Source: Melampsora larici-populina 98AG31
Taxonomy: Eukaryota > Basidiomycota > Pucciniomycetes > Pucciniales > Melampsoraceae
Direction: 5' to 3'
NCBI RefSeq assembly: GCF_000204055.1
Contig: NW_006768801.1
Span: 799,076-863,075 of the forward strand
Length of the DNA: 64,000 bases
The notes under the pieces are model-generated. The model saw nothing but the letters and a program-made list of their open reading frames with translations. It did no database searches and had not been told where the DNA came from. How positions within the stretch are numbered: position 1 is the stretch's first letter; each line of letters begins with the position of its first letter. This document shows, one piece after another, positions 37,194-51,084 of this stretch. Made by a program: the position numbers and the translations under genes.

Positions 37194-39608
37194 GATGACA
37201 AAGAAGTTGAAGAGAAGTGGGAAGAATTCAGGAAATAGTAAAGGTTTTTATGGAATGGTATGTTGGTGTGGTGGTTGGTTTGGTGGTTGAGAGTCGTGGT
37301 GGTAGAGAGTCAGGATGAGGAGGAACGGCAATCAGAGAAAAGTAAGATATTTATATCCTATACATACAGCTTTGACGCTGATCCACACGTGACATTTACA
37401 GGAAATGCTAGTAGCATTTTGACCCGGTATGATAATGTTGAATGTGTACAGTGATTGTTTATTCTTCCCGCTCAGTAGCATCCCTTTGCCTTTGTGATGG
37501 TCCTGTATGCTGACACCAAGCTTTCTGTCTATATGTTTGAACACTACGCCCATCATTTTTGAGATTTCCAAGTGACACGGCCTTGGCTCTCAATATGCTC
37601 GTAATTAAGATTGGTCGCCGCGGAATGGAAGCCATCTGAGGAAATCGACAAAGCTAAAGTAAATGCCCTCCTCCGTTTGGTGCAAGCGGTTTCAAGATAG
37701 TTGCGCTAAAATCACAGGCCGAGTCGAGTCATGTGGAACATATGATCAGGTCCAAGTCATAATTCCTCGCCAATCATTTGGATTGAGTGAATCCAAAGAA
37801 AGCTACGCTGTCGATACGGGCCAGTTTTGATAGCGCTTTTGTCTCCTAACTCTTTGCTGCGTTTCGCAAAAAGGCATGAAATTGCAACTAAACCGGCAAA
37901 TCACACCTTGAGATAAGGGTCTCGCAATTGGTAATGATTATCTTTCTGTTGATTCATAACAGCTTCAGAGGTGTTTCACTGAATATATTGCCTTTCCGCC
38001 TACTTTTCCGGTGTTGCAGGCAATGCATGCTAGTGGATACTGTGCAAGGTGATGCTTCTCAATATGATAGTTCCTCTGCATCTGAAGAAGCTTGTGGTGG
38101 AATTACTTTTAACGAGCTACTTTTTGATAGTGTTTCTCACTGAAGAATTTTTTGGGAGGATGCATCCCAAGAAACAAAATATGAGTTACGATTCCATCTT
38201 AAGTTTCTAATGACCAGGTCGAAAGCTGATGGGAACATCCCATGGAATCACAGGTTGGTCACGTGTAACTTTCTTTCGGCATCTTTTTCATGGATCAGTT
38301 GCGCTGTCATTCAAGTGGGAAACTCTACTTCTTTTGCTTTACGATTGATCAACACATTCAATACTGATCACCTAACAAAAGTGAGCGCTCTTCAAAAATT
38401 CAAAATCTGAAGATGTCAACCAGTATGGTTGCAAGAGCAAATCTAATCACAAAAGTAATTTCTTGACTAATAGTACAATGTAAGTATTTAATTACAAACA
38501 ATGTCAGCAATCTGACGTCAAGACACTCAACATCAGAACCGACAAAACTAAACTTTATGATCAGGCATTTTGACCACCTTTTGACCTGGTCATTCCTTTT
38601 CTGTTCTTGATAAAACATACAAATTAGAATGTTGTTTATAAGATATGGTATTGACTTCATGAAGATATACTACATTTTTAACACATTAAATCAAATAAAT
38701 GGCTCAAAATAAAGTGGTGAGTGGTTTGGCCTTGAAAGCGTGACAAAGAAAATTGGCAAGTACAAATCCATAAAGTTTGCAACAAATACCAGGGTAAGTC
38801 TCACACTGATAGGTGATTGTGCAAACTAGAGTTGAAGAGAGAGTCAGGAAACTTGCCATTCAGTCAGTAATCATAAGGTGTCTGATATTTCTGCCTTCTC
38901 TCTCATTTGTGATATGGCATATAATAGATTCTTAACCAACTTGAGTAAAGAAATGAGTGTCGCAAGCTTGCCCAATCCAAAAGGAAGCGGGTGCATTTAC
39001 AACATAGTATTAGTGAATGAACCTGTAGGATACCAGAAAAAGAGGCAAGTGAGACTTGCATGCAAAGATGAAGATAGCTAGAAGACAGCTCATCTGAGCC
39101 AGCTGCTGTGCATAGAGACTCACTGAAAAGTTAGATGACTGTAGCATACTATCCCTACATACACCAGGCAGTGTTAATTGTTGTCAAGCAACACAGTCAC
39201 CATTGATGATAGTGGGTGATCACAGGATGTCTGCTCAACAATTTCTTCTTGACATGTATTGTATCAGAGGTATGACTCAAAAGCTTCTGTTCCAAGCGCT
39301 GATTGTGCTCACATCACAAGCTATAAGCCCTGGTTAAATATTAAGCAAAGGCTAAACTACAGGAAGGTCTTTTACAAAGCAAGGAACACCATGTAAATAT
39401 CCGTGTGGCACGTCAATGTGCACACACGGAGAGTTTTGAAATAAAACTCCAAGTCTTTTGGTCGAATTTAGACTGAGATTGTTGTTGAGCACCCTTTGTG
39501 CTTCACGACTTTGTTCCATCATGTTTCTTGTCATGTTTTTCACCGCAATCCTTGTCCTTATTAGGATTCTCGACATTTACCAAACCAGACCCCCGTTCCT
39601 TGTGCCCG
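37194..39608. other. Intergenic, no gene recognised
   Basis: Short frames only. The frame at 37928-38143 includes a compositionally normal stretch (FRCCRQCMLVDTVQGDASQY) that could be an exon remnant but has no recognisable partner. Confidence 0.35.
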
Positions 39609-41370
39609 CTAGAATTGATAGGAACCCACCTCGCTGCCATCATAAAGTTCATTAAGATGGCCATTGAGGCGCATCTTGATTCCATATCCTGTAGCTAACT
39701 GTAGCAATCCATGTATGCTAGCCAAGGATTCAAACGCTGTTGAATGCCAGATGATGAACTTTGTCAGCTTGGGCCAGATTTCAATCTGGAGCCATGTTGT
39801 CACGTCTAGTTCATGCAACATAGGAGTCTCACATAAGTGAATTTTGGATATATTCTTTGAAGCTTGAAAGGCTCTTAAGAATCCTACTGGAAGACGGTGT
39901 GATGAGGTGAAGAATTTGAGGTTGGGCAATTCAAATGAGAGTTCTCCACTCCAGAGTGCCCGTGAAATTGGATCAGCGTTCCAATCTTCACCAGTGTGTA
40001 ATACTAAGGAGTGCAAACTAAGTTTGATCAAAGTAGATGCAAATAATTTGGTAACACTACAACAATTGACATCTTTAACCAGGGGTATAGAAAAGTAGTG
40101 TGGACATAGAAAACTATTGGTAGGGTAGTTTTCTATACCAATAAACAATGCTTTTGATACACCTATGTAACATATTTGAGATTGAGAAATTGAGTATTTT
40201 CTTTGCGGTGACTCAGCTGCATGTATTGGGACCCAAAGGCAGTGCTACAGTGCGCAGAATCTCAATTTTCTGTTTTTTGATATTTTTATCCTGAGATACA
40301 ATTCTATGCTGATAAAAGAGATCCTCAACCATGTTCAGCAATGTATGTGAGTATGTATGCACAATCTTACACAGATTGACAGACACCTTTTACATACATA
40401 CAATATGACTGATGGAACATGCTTTTGGCTTTGAGTCTAGATTTATATTCAGTCCTTGTGGTCATGTGGATATTTTCATCCGTGGGTATAGAACAGAATG
40501 GTTTGTCTAGGCATAGAGGATACTATCTCTATGGGTATAGAAAAGCACTTCACCCATAGTTTTCTATGCCCGCTCTACTTTTCTATACCCCTGGGTAAAG
40601 ATGTCATTTGGTGTAGTGTGAAGGCGTGCAAGACACCTATTTAGGCTTGATCACAAACGTCCAGATAAATATCTTCGAATGGACCTTTCCAGACAGGCCG
40701 GGTCCAACTGCTGTCGAAGCATTCTGCTTCCTCTAAGTACAGCCAAGTTAAATGCGGAAGAGAAGCAGGTTGAATGCCAAGTGGTGATTGACAGGGTTGT
40801 TGGTCTGTCCCAGTATTTGGAGCACTTGCGCTGATCCTTGTACACCAGAAACGCCTTAATTGATGAAGGTTTGAAATGAGCTTGACCAGGAGTGTTTCAC
40901 TGAAGCAAGGTCAATCTTCAGGAGATGAGAGTTGAAGATCTGTAAGTGAGGAGAGTTGAGAGATAGGTTCAATGAACTTATTCATCATCTTATTGTCATA
41001 ACACCACATTGAAGCTCCTGTGTCTGGACTAGAATCTTCAGTGATGTATTCACATGGGTCTAGGTTGATATCAAGTCAGTCCAATCGAGGGCAAGCCTGT
41101 AAGATCATGAGTAGTAATTCAGATTGAGTCCCCAAATCCCACTGTACTCAAGTGTGCGCGTTCCAGGTGTGGGGTTGCCCTAAATTTGGCTTATGCTCGA
41201 GCAATTCTGCGTAGGAGACCCTCCACTGAAGCCACTTTACGTGCTCCGAATGCCTCTGAACCACGGTCTGCGTTCTGATTAAGCTCTTAACTGGCGCATC
41301 TATGAGCTCAAAGTACTGGAAGAAGGTTTGAAAAGAATCAACATCATGGTCGTGATATTGTCAGACTCAG
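39609..41370 (-). pseudogene. LRR/F-box-like gene remnant, split by a CACTA-type element
   Basis: On the minus strand one reading frame runs from about 41370 to 39609 with four stops: TGA at three places and TAA just before the insertion. Segments such as LLMILQACPRLD, PISQLSSLTDLQLSS, LPHLTWLYLEEAECF, ELPNLKFFTSSHRLP and IWPKLTKFIIWHS show the spaced Leu pattern of F-box-associated leucine-rich repeats, common in fungi. The N-terminal part (QRHSEHVKWLQWRVSY) could be near an F-box, but no clear F-box was seen. The element at 40055-40618 interrupts it; removing it with one 3-bp target copy leaves the frame continuous. Known biology: F-box proteins select substrates for SCF ubiquitin ligases. 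Confidence 0.6.
40055..40618. mobile_element. CACTA-type non-autonomous element (564 bp) inside the LRR-like gene
   Basis: Terminal inverted repeats of about 44 bp: the left begins CACTACAACAATTGACATCT; the right is the complement of CACTACACCAAATGACATCT, and both continue into CAGGGGTATAGAAAAGTAG. Flanking trinucleotides are TAA (40052-40054) and TGA (40619-40621), a one-mismatch 3-bp target duplication. Inside each end is a further GTATAGAAAA/TTTTCTATAC palindrome. There is no transposase. Length, CACTA ends and 3-bp duplication fit the CACTA superfamily. Confidence 0.8.
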
Positions 41371-44300
41371 ATCAAATCAAATCCCTTATAATAATAAAGT
41401 ATTTTATGTTAGTGTTAAAAAAATTGCCATGCCTATCTTGCTATGACTACATATCTAATTAGTGATTAAGTATTCAAGGCTATGTCAGTCCCTCTTCCTT
41501 GGTAAACCACAACGAATTGAGCTTCGCGAGGGCGCAGCAAACGCGCTCGTGAGGGGCTTTCAACCTTAAGGACAATTATGTGTTCAAGGCTATCCCACTA
41601 CTCCCTTTTGCAACACGTTTGTGATCCTATCGCAGACCCAACATCTTCATGTTCACCAGCCGCTCTTCTCTCCAATGCTATCTTTTGCAAATTAACAAAT
41701 CCTTCATCAACACAGTTTGATTCTTCAGGACTCTTTATTTGATTTTGGAGGGTATTCTTAACTTGACACAAGCAAAGGTCTGAAGAGAAGTTTAAAATTG
41801 ATTTGAATTACAAAAACTCAGTACCTTGAAAGTGACAATATCACTGGGAATGCGATCAATCAAGTCAATTTTAGAATTCATTTTTCAATAACTCGCACTG
41901 CTCTCATCTCTCCTTGCTTAATCAACAATTTACTCATCTCAAGACTAGCACAGAGTTCCACTATCAATTCCAATATCAAGAACTCATACCCATCTTTAAA
42001 ATTGAACCAGATTGTTTAAATCATGGGACTTCCATTGAGTTCGTTAAAATTTGATACTGACCTTTATCCCCAAAGCAACATTGATTAAAGACAATATTAC
42101 TTCCAAAAGTGTTACCATAGCTATAATTATCATGCTTGGATCCGAGAATTTCATGAGATTCTAAACACAACCTTCAAATGGCAACAAGCCATTCCATCAG
42201 TCAGTAATCCTAAATATATCAATGGGAAAACCATCAAAATCAAGAAAATCCTATGAATCACTCAATCAATAGTGTTAGAAATTGAATGAAGGCTCAGCTT
42301 GAGTTAAGGAGATGATACATGTCACATAAGTTTGTGAATACATCTGAAATATACACAAAATAAATCACCTCAGATCTTTTTTATTTCTCATATTGACCAC
42401 ATTTTGATTTGGAAAATACCAGTCTCATTGGCTATAAAACAATCAAACTCAGTCATCAACAACCTAACTAATAACTGTCTTCATCTATAACATGACCTTA
42501 CACCTTCAAAGAGTTGAATCATTTGTTTTTTGAAATCTAATCATCAGGTGGCTGATTTACCAGCACTCATTTAATAAAGTTGGTTGTAACCTAACTTCAA
42601 ACCTGTTAGCATATCTGGATGCTGAAAAGACATGTCAGTTTGTTTTATATGTTGCAGTTGTCTCTGTCTTTTTTTTCTGAATCTTCAAACCCAAACACAT
42701 CATATCCCAGCTATATGCCTAAACACCTTGGTGTGATTCCAAATGAAGCCTCAGACATGATTTGATTGAGGATATTTGTTACATTTGTCAACCAACACTT
42801 TGGTCTTTTAATGATTCATCCTGTCTGGAAGTATGATGAAACAAAAATAATTTGGCCTGTGGTTCCACTGATATCATTCAGATTCAATGTCAATTTCAAT
42901 CAAATTCACACCAAATGACACAAAATATGAATATCCAATCCTTAGCCATTAGATTAAGTGACATGGAATGAGCAAACAACTAATTGCACTTCAAGACTAA
43001 GTGATCTGTAATCTCAGGTATATAGAATCTAAATCATCTCATATCTGCATAAAATAATGTATCCTGATTGATGTCAAACTCATTCCCTGTTTGAAATCTA
43101 TGATTCTCCTTCAAATGCAGGAGTTCATTATTTATATGGATTGGTCAAGACAAACACAAGCTCTTTGTTGTGTGATGTATTCCCTTATGATTGTACTGAA
43201 TCAACAGGCTTCTGTGCCCCACATGGAAACCAGGATGTAATTTGTCATCACAAAGTGCATATGGACCTCATAAGATAAATCTACCTGTTTGGAAGTTGAC
43301 ATGTAAAACAGATTTTGGGTGTGAGAAGTGAGCTGTATCTGCTCATACAATGATACATTGATATGTGTTTTTTTGTAACGTTTGAATAGAACCTTCACTG
43401 GAGACTTTGGACAGGACACTACAGCAAGGGGTTTTCTAGAACCCAAGAGATCTGATCTTATATCACTAAACCTGCAAGGACACATCTGGCTCAGAAGGAT
43501 AGAGGGTGAACAACCAGTCCCAATATCTCTCTACAAGCACTACAACACTAATGAGAAAAGATAAAGATAAATAATGAATGAAACTGTAAGTCATACCTGG
43601 TTTCAAAGGATAGAGGCTGAACAATCAGCCCCAAAATATCTAAAGAACCGGTTGAGAGAAAAGATGAACACAAGTCATATATTAAGTGTAGCTTGATTCT
43701 AAGTGTTTAGTATCAAGTCGTTTTCTTTGGTGTTGTGTGATGATCAACTGTCTTAGATTTTTCTCTCCCAACAAATACCCCTTGATGCAAAAGCAGAGGA
43801 CATTTACAGACAAATTTTAGAGTCATCTGCGGATCCTTGACCCACAGCAATGTTGGACCTGTGTGTTGCTAGGGGTGCACAATGTCAAGCAACACATGGC
43901 AACGGTCACACGTGAGCAATGCACCGCAAAGAAACGGGCAGGCAATTGCGCAATGCATTGCCCCTTGGGGCAGGATCTTCCGTCATTGTGTTGTGGTGTG
44001 GTGTGGTGCCGTTGCCAGCCACACAACTTGGCAATGGGCTGGGCCGGCCAACTTGGGGTATGCCATTTCATGATCAGCAGCTGCTCACTGCTCAGCATCC
44101 CTTGCCTCAATCACGGTTCACCAGCAAATAAATCCAGCCAAATCAATCAACACCAAGCAACGTAATGGTAATGTCTTTGCTGGATGTGTTGCAGCTGAGT
44201 AGGTGGAAATAACAACACAACGGGTACGGCTAAATGTTTTCCAAATTCATGCAAAGTTTGACTGCTGAGAACATTTGAATTTGCACCAGTTATATTTTTC

Positions 44301-47300
44301 CCTTCACAAAAGCTGACATTGAAATAGTGGATATTGAAATATGTTGTGAGTTTGAATACATCATCAGAAGAAGTCCAACAGACAAGCTGTACATTATAAT
44401 CTGTCTCAAAAAGCTAATGGAACCTCTCCTTCCCATGTAATTAATCAAACCTACTGAAAGGGTAGGCCTGTCAAATATTTGATCAAGCCTAGGGGGCAGC
44501 CCCCACCCCCAAGATCGGGAGAGTCCTTGGCCTCCGCCCCCAGCAGGGGTGGGAGCTGGGATGAGTTTTGGACCAAAATTCTTGCAGGGCATTGTCGGGG
44601 CACAATTTGGGAGCAGACCCAATCCCCTGCAGAATATAAGAAAGTCAAGGGGGACAGTTGGGAGGCAGCACAGACCTGAGCTGATGATGAGCAGTTAAAT
44701 TTCACAGTTTTCATTTTGTGTTGGCAAATAGCTTTGGTCAATATAAGTTGTAATTTAATCTACCTATTTCCTTTTGGATGTTTTATAAATACACAAGATG
44801 AAAAAATGATGAGCACATGAAAGGAAAAAGCAGGCAGAGGATGAAGAATTTCTCATGCACTAAAGGCGTATTTTAGTAATGAATATAAACCTACTCAGTT
44901 TATGTGACTGAACCTCAAATAATGTTCTCAAGGAAGATCTTGTGGACACCTTGTGTCTCTTTGCAGATGAGGTCAGAGATACACTCCACACTTCCTCTTT
45001 GTGCTATAGTTTTACAATCATTTGAGAATAGAATATTCCATTATAAAACTCAAAATTCAATGTTTGTGATGGCAAATTCAATTTTTTGCCTTTTTTTGTC
45101 AACTCACGGCATCCCCCAGCGGAAAGCCGGGGGCGGGCTGCTGGATAGCCCACAAGGGCTGGTGAGGAAGCCCATAGTATTTGTGGATGAGATGAGTGAC
45201 AAGATTCTCTGACAACAAGAGAGCCAAAGTCAATTCAATCCTGACATGTCTTAACACTTCCAGGAAATGTATGTACAAACTTTGATCTTTGTTGCTTTTT
45301 GATCTTTGTTGCTTGCGTGTTGATCTTCCTACAGATGCCCTTGCTGGTCAAAAACAAGATGCTGCATATATGATTTCAAGTTGAAAGTCAATCTCAAGGG
45401 TATTGCTATTTTGTGTGGTAGAATTGAGTGATACAGGATATAATTCCAGATGTAGCAGTAATCAATGACCATTCTAAGATAAACAAACAGCAGCTGAAGG
45501 ATAAAACACAAAATTGTGGATCAAATATGACCATAAGTTGTGGTATTAGACCTATTCAAAGAGTGAGATTGACAAAATACAGGACTAAAGAAGTGACAAG
45601 CAAAAACATTGTGGATCATTGATTGTTTCAATGGGTGGAATTTCTAACAAACCAAACACACACCAAGGCTACATGCATCAATAGGATGCTATACAGTGTG
45701 GCGGCTGGCTGCCTAATGTCTTGTTCTTGACAAAAGGAAAACATGCCTCATAAAGGTAACCACGACATAGTCGATGAAACACACGGTCGACTGATGCAAG
45801 GTTTTGAATATAACCTGAGACATTGGCTTTGGAAGAGTAAGGATATATACATTGTGTCAGTATACCAGGTAGTGTTGGAGCCGCAAGCAGGTGAGCCGAT
45901 GATTCCGCGCTTGACAAGGATATTTTCCAATTGATTTAGGCCATTGCTATTTGCAGCCCACAAAAAAACCATGTAGGCGCTGGCCTATTCTATTGAATGA
46001 ACACAAGTTTTATGTGATTTTGGTTTATATACTTTCTTTCATTTTCTTGTGCTCTGTTCTCATTTACTCATCTTCTGTCCTGGATGGTTTTGATAGTTTG
46101 TATTGGTGGCATTATGGGAGAAGAGGCACACAGTAGATTTGGAGGGGACAAGATCTTTTATGATGGTTGAACTTGTGGGAAAATTCAACATAAATCCAAG
46201 TCTATGCAGGAAGAAGAACATTGTAAGATGAAATCACAACTTACCCTTCTTTATAAGCTTGGGAAAGGCTCATTTTGACAAATTTTCTTCAACCTAGATA
46301 TCTAATGTACATATTTTGGGATGTTAAGTTTAACCTCATTTTCTCTTTCTTTACTGAAATCTACTTATCATATCAACAGCACCCTTGGATCGAGTCACTA
46401 AAAGTTCATTTCATAACAAAATTTTGTATCAGCCAAATCAAGATAAGTAAACAGTTTCATTCCTTAACTTGATTTGGTGATCACAAGAAAGTATTCCAGC
46501 TGTGAAGATGATTTCCCAGTACTGCATAGTCTAGCCTGGTCAAGTACTGATCCCATCCTTGTGCATCCTGTGGACCACATTCAGTTTTCCAAATTGATGA
46601 AGGGCTTCATATTGAATAACAAATCGTTCATCTAGCCAGTGATCAAGTATTAACCAGCTGAACAACTTGAGGTTCTGATATGCACTGGATGTCAATATAA
46701 AGATTAGATCTTCTAGTTCACTTTTACAATTAATGATATGACCAATGAGAGTCTTTGATATTGTAAATGAAAGTCAAAGTTGGAGTTTGGGCTGTCTAGC
46801 AAGGTCTAGGATTGTAAGTGCTGATCTCAAAGCAATTGACAGAGAAAGAATTATGCATACAAGGAGTATTGATATTTTCTTGAGATTTGATCAAAGTTTA
46901 TTGATCAACAAGATAAATCAGATAAACCTCACAAGATCCCCTGTTTCACAGCTTTTGGACACTGCAAGTTTGGTTAGAAATTTAATTATGCAAAAAACCC
47001 CGGTACAAATTTGGACTTAGTTAAGTTTGTGCATTGTCTAACAAATTTGGTCTTGTTTTGTGATCTTCAATCAAGGGAAATCAAAAGTTCTTTTGGTAAC
47101 TTTCCCAACAATATCATTATTATGATGCCCATTTCAATTGAATCCAATCTATAATCTTATACAAACATCCATCAAAATGTTCTAAAAATGTATTCCACTT
47201 TCTACAAAGACCAAACATACATCTTTGAGAAACATTTTTTTTCTTGATTGATAATTTTTTTTTGCTTAACAAGATTAAGAAACAACACAACAATTACAAG

Positions 47301-47410
47301 AGACATAGACTTAATTTTTTCATCAAAAGATCCTATATTTTTGGTAAGTAAAGTACATAAATTGCTAATGTATAACAAGCAAAGAAAAAAAAGCATACAA
47401 AACAAGAGAT
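41371..47410. other. Long intergenic region with GC-rich islands
   Basis: Mostly AT-rich without supportable genes. Three islands stand out: 43850-44140 (GCAATGC, TGTGGTGTGG and CAACACA motifs, similar in style to the hAT-like element at 26539), 44480-44680 (C/G-rich, CCCCCACCCCCAAG) and 45100-45170 (CCCCCAGCGGAAAGCCGGGG). They look like pieces of transposons with a composition unlike the host genes. No terminal repeats could be paired. Confidence 0.4.
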
Positions 47411-48043
47411 TCAAGAAGCTAATCGAATTTTTGTATCATGATCAAATAAAGGATCAGTATCAAGAGAATCAAGATTGACCAACAAATCATGATAAGAAGG
47501 TTTAAAAGATTCATTAAACAATAATACCAAACCGTTTTGTAAGATCCATAAATGAGATTCAGATTTAGTAAACCAAAACATAACTATCGAATAAAGAGCA
47601 ATGAGAAAAGTACCGATCAAAGCAGTCAACAAAACCATCCAAAATGATAAATGATTTTGATGACTAGCTTGATGATTGAAGTGTAATGGATTTTCAACTA
47701 AGATCGTATAACTAATCGTAGCACCAATCGTACTCCAAAGCGGAGCTTGAGTCAAGATAAACAGTAATTCTTGTGATAAACTTTTCGGTTGGTTTGGTTT
47801 GGTTGAAGTAGTAAAGAAATAAGAAGTAAAGAAAACCATGATAGCATGTAAAAGACCACCGATCAAACCTGCCAAAGCACCTATCCAGATAATCGAAATC
47901 GATATCAATGGATGATGTTGTAGACAGAAAGATCCAATGAAACCAGTTAAACCACCGACGATCGTATTACCGATCGAACCGAGGATTATAACTTTTATCC
48001 ACTTTAAGATTTGATAAGATTTCATATCAGATTGAGTTGACAT
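47411..48043 (-). CDS. Membrane protein with four predicted helices, unknown function
   Basis: Single-exon gene of 210 residues. Hydrophobic segments: about 14-37 (VIILGSIGNTIVGGLTGFIG), 44-74 (ISIIWIGALAGLIGGLLHAI), 95-115 (LLFILTQAPLWSTIGATISY) and 132-158 (FWMVLLTALIGTFLIALYSI). Glycines are spaced through the first two helices. The N-terminus has no signal sequence, and the C-terminal 50 residues are soluble and acidic. I do not recognise a named family. A diverged copy of the N-terminal part occurs as a fragment at 24065-24222, which shows that the sequence has been duplicated in this genome. The start at ATG 48043 lies before the first helix. Confidence 0.6.
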   Translation of the reverse strand: MSTQSDMKSYQILKWIKVIILGSIGNTIVGGLTGFIGSFCLQHHPLISISIIWIGALAGLIGGLLHAIMVFFTSYFFTTSTKPNQPKSLSQELLFILTQAPLWSTIGATISYTILVENPLHFNHQASHQNHLSFWMVLLTALIGTFLIALYSIVMFWFTKSESHLWILQNGLVLLFNESFKPSYHDLLVNLDSLDTDPLFDHDTKIRLAS

Positions 48044-49392
48044 GTTTAAAAATCGATGACGATAATCAGGAACTAAGTGCAGTCGATTTTAAGTATGCAG
48101 ATGTAGCTTCCAAGGTTGTGATTGGTGGGGCAGTTCTGATATGGTTTTTGAAAGCTGCCAAAACAAAAATCGAGATGGCATTAGTTTTGTAGGGTTTCAC
48201 ATAAACTTTTTGGAAGGAAAACTTACCTATAGACGTACTGATATGTAATCGGATTAACCTGATATAAAAGTTCGATAAAAAGCTTGAAGAAATGAACTTC
48301 TTTTACAAATTTGCTAGCATGCAAAGCTCTGAAAGGCCTAAAACGAGTTGAGCAGAAAATGAGGAAATTCGTATGAAGAAAAAAAAACAGAAGAAATCAA
48401 GCGAGATGAGAGCTCTATATTTGGAATTGTAGAAGAATCAAGAAGTCGAGCAATTCAATTCCCAAACAAATCTTGAGAAATCAAGAAATGTTTGAATTTT
48501 TTTTTGGGAAAATTTGACAAAGTGTGTCCATACAAAAAGATGATGAACTATTTATACCCTTTCATTCAAGTTGGAGTTCATCAAACCGTTACCAACTAAT
48601 CAAAACTTCATCAATGACAAAGCTCATCAAGAAATCAAATCAAGAATCAAGTTGATATGGTTTCCGATTTCAATGCGGATATCATATTTCAAATCAAAAT
48701 CAAAATCAAATCATCAGAACTCATCAAAGCTCATCAAAAACAAAACTCAAGATTTACACAAGCTGCCATAATCCATTGCCCTCGGACGGGGATATGAGTC
48801 ATGTGCGTAGGACTGCGTGCACGGTGCATTGATCCGGATTCCGTTGTTATCAAGCTTTTGTTTTCATCACTTTGTTTTGGCTTGAAAGTTGAACTGACAC
48901 AGCTCGCCGGATAAGATAAACAAATATAAAATCCTTGTAAATTGTTAGGGTATTGAAGAGTGTTGGTAATAAGTTTAAAGTGTAAATTGAAATCCACTCC
49001 TTTACCTCTTGTCAGAAATACCTTATTCACGACTCACGAGTTCTTTCAGGAAACAACCATCTCAGTGCTCACCTGTCACCAGAACAGAGATACCGAATCA
49101 TTTATTCAACTTGGTGTCGAACAAACCTCACTTGATTCCTCCTTCCCTTTGACGTTGATTCAGATTGATCTGATTAATTCTTTAAATGGAAGAATAAATT
49201 TTCAACAAGATGATAATCTCAAAATCGAAATCATAATCTTGCTTCATCTGCAAGTGATTGTATTTTTCAATTATACCAAAACAAAATAAAATTACACTAA
49301 AAAGAAGTTTAAAATTTCTCCCAATTACTTAAACATAAGATCTAAATTCATCCAAATCAACTCAAAATCCTAGACTTCAATCCCCATCAACT
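48044..49392. other. Intergenic, upstream of membrane protein and downstream of PTPA gene
   Basis: AT-rich, with repeated ATCAAAAC/AAATCAAA tracts near 48680-48730. Must contain the promoter of the gene at 47411-48043 and the 3' end of the PP2A activator transcript. No gene recognised. Confidence 0.4.
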
Positions 49393-51084
49393 TCAATCAA
49401 ACGGGATTCGTTTAATACTAGGGTTCGATCCCATCCTTCGTTTTTGTTCATCTTGAACAGCCGCAAAACTACTAGGAATCGGTATCCCACAACACTCTCC
49501 CCATCCTTGTTGTCCTTTGATATGTAAATGTCCATCATGATCTATAATCAACTTATCATTCGAATCAAATTCATCCGGAGTTTTGGCTTCTTCGCTGACT
49601 TCTTCATGTGGGAATGGTAGTAAACTTCCAAACAGAAAGTGTTGTGCTACCGGTAGTTTTCCAAGTACTTCTGCTTTATACATCTTAATCATTCCTGAAT
49701 TGACCTATACATTTTTTTGCAAACCGTCAAAAACATTTTCGTCAGGTCAGGATCGGATCGGTAAAGTGAACGAGTAAACAAATATGATATCTATTGTCTT
49801 TCATACCTTGTCCCATGTTTTTACACCCGAAATATCATCCAACATAGGTGAATGCCAACGTAAACTGGCTGTCTTGATCTAAAAAAATGAAAGAAAACCT
49901 TAGAATCCATCATGATCCCAAGAAAAGTTAAAAAGTAACATACCGAGTTAATGAATTGGATGCAAGCCAGGTACATGTACTGATCACTATATCCTTCCAA
50001 TACATCAGGATCATGTATAGATTTGGGTTTGATGTATTTATGACCTCTTAATTGACTTGATCCGAACAAGAAAGGTAAGAAATGATAATCATCAAGTCCC
50101 CATACCCCATGCGAGCCTAAGTCGAACCAGTCCACCAGGCTTAGTCAACAAAAGGTCTTGATGGTTTTCGACACATAGACAAGACGGAAAAGTGACAGCA
50201 CTCACCAGCTGGCTCTAACCAGTAAGTGGATTGCAAGAAACGCATGACCTCGATATACCTAAACTTAGGGAAACGGGATGCATCTTGATCAGTTGAGATA
50301 TACTTGGATAAAGTATCCAAGGGAAGTCACAGACTTCCAAAAGACTTTCAGGACCAAAGCAGGATAATCTTCCTTTGAAAACACTTTGAGTTTACTCAAA
50401 CAAAGCCTTCCAACACAAGAAGTTGAAAAAAATCAACATTAATGAACATAAAAAGGGCTTGAGTATCGATTAGGAAGTTACTAACATCCAACATAAAAAG
50501 TTTAATTCCATTCCACTTCCATAATCAATACGAGTACGATTTCCCCATGATTCGATAAGGTAAGAAGAAGTTTCTTTTAAAAGTGATTCGGATATAGGTA
50601 TCCATGATTGAAGGTGATTTACTTCCTTACAAAATAAACACGAGAGAACTCAATTAGATACTGAATTTTTTGGTATGGAAGGTAAAGGTAAGCATATCTT
50701 ACCTGAACAAGTTGGTCGTAAAAATTTCTGAAGGCTGGGTTCCCGAATCGTGAAAGTTTGTTATCGAGAGGTGGATGTTGGATTGCTATTTGTTTTATGT
50801 TTTCGAGTAGGTCAAGAGCGGCTTGAACGTTCTATAAAAAGGGAAGGTATCAAGTTCAAAGTACATGAACTTGTGGAAGATTAGAAGGGACTGACTGTTG
50901 AAAGTTGAAGAGGTTGATTAAGTGGTAAACCATGAACCGAATCATTTAATTCCACAATAAAATCGACCACTTGAGAATGAGTTTCTGATGAGACGAATGT
51001 ATCGAGATGAGCATTCGAGATGATCACTTTTGAAAGGGTTTCTATTTCTTGAGTTAAGTTTGATTTCTCTGAACCGTTTTCCAT
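49393..51084 (-). CDS. RRD: Serine/threonine phosphatase 2A activator (PTPA/Rrd family)
   Basis: Peptidyl-prolyl isomerase-type activator that binds PP2A-like catalytic subunits and helps load their metals. Eight exons on the minus strand: 50896-51084, 50703-50831, 50486-50625, 50335-50406, 50206-50258, 49944-50116, 49807-49878 and 49393-49704. They total 1140 nt and 379 residues, within the family range. Family motifs in order: [117 protein letters not shown] and FGSLLPF. The exon 4 donor (GTCTGT) is atypical but is the only one that restores the conserved YIEVMR join. An upstream in-frame ATG at 51156 would add 24 residues. Whether this is Rrd1- or Rrd2-like cannot be decided here. Confidence 0.92.
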
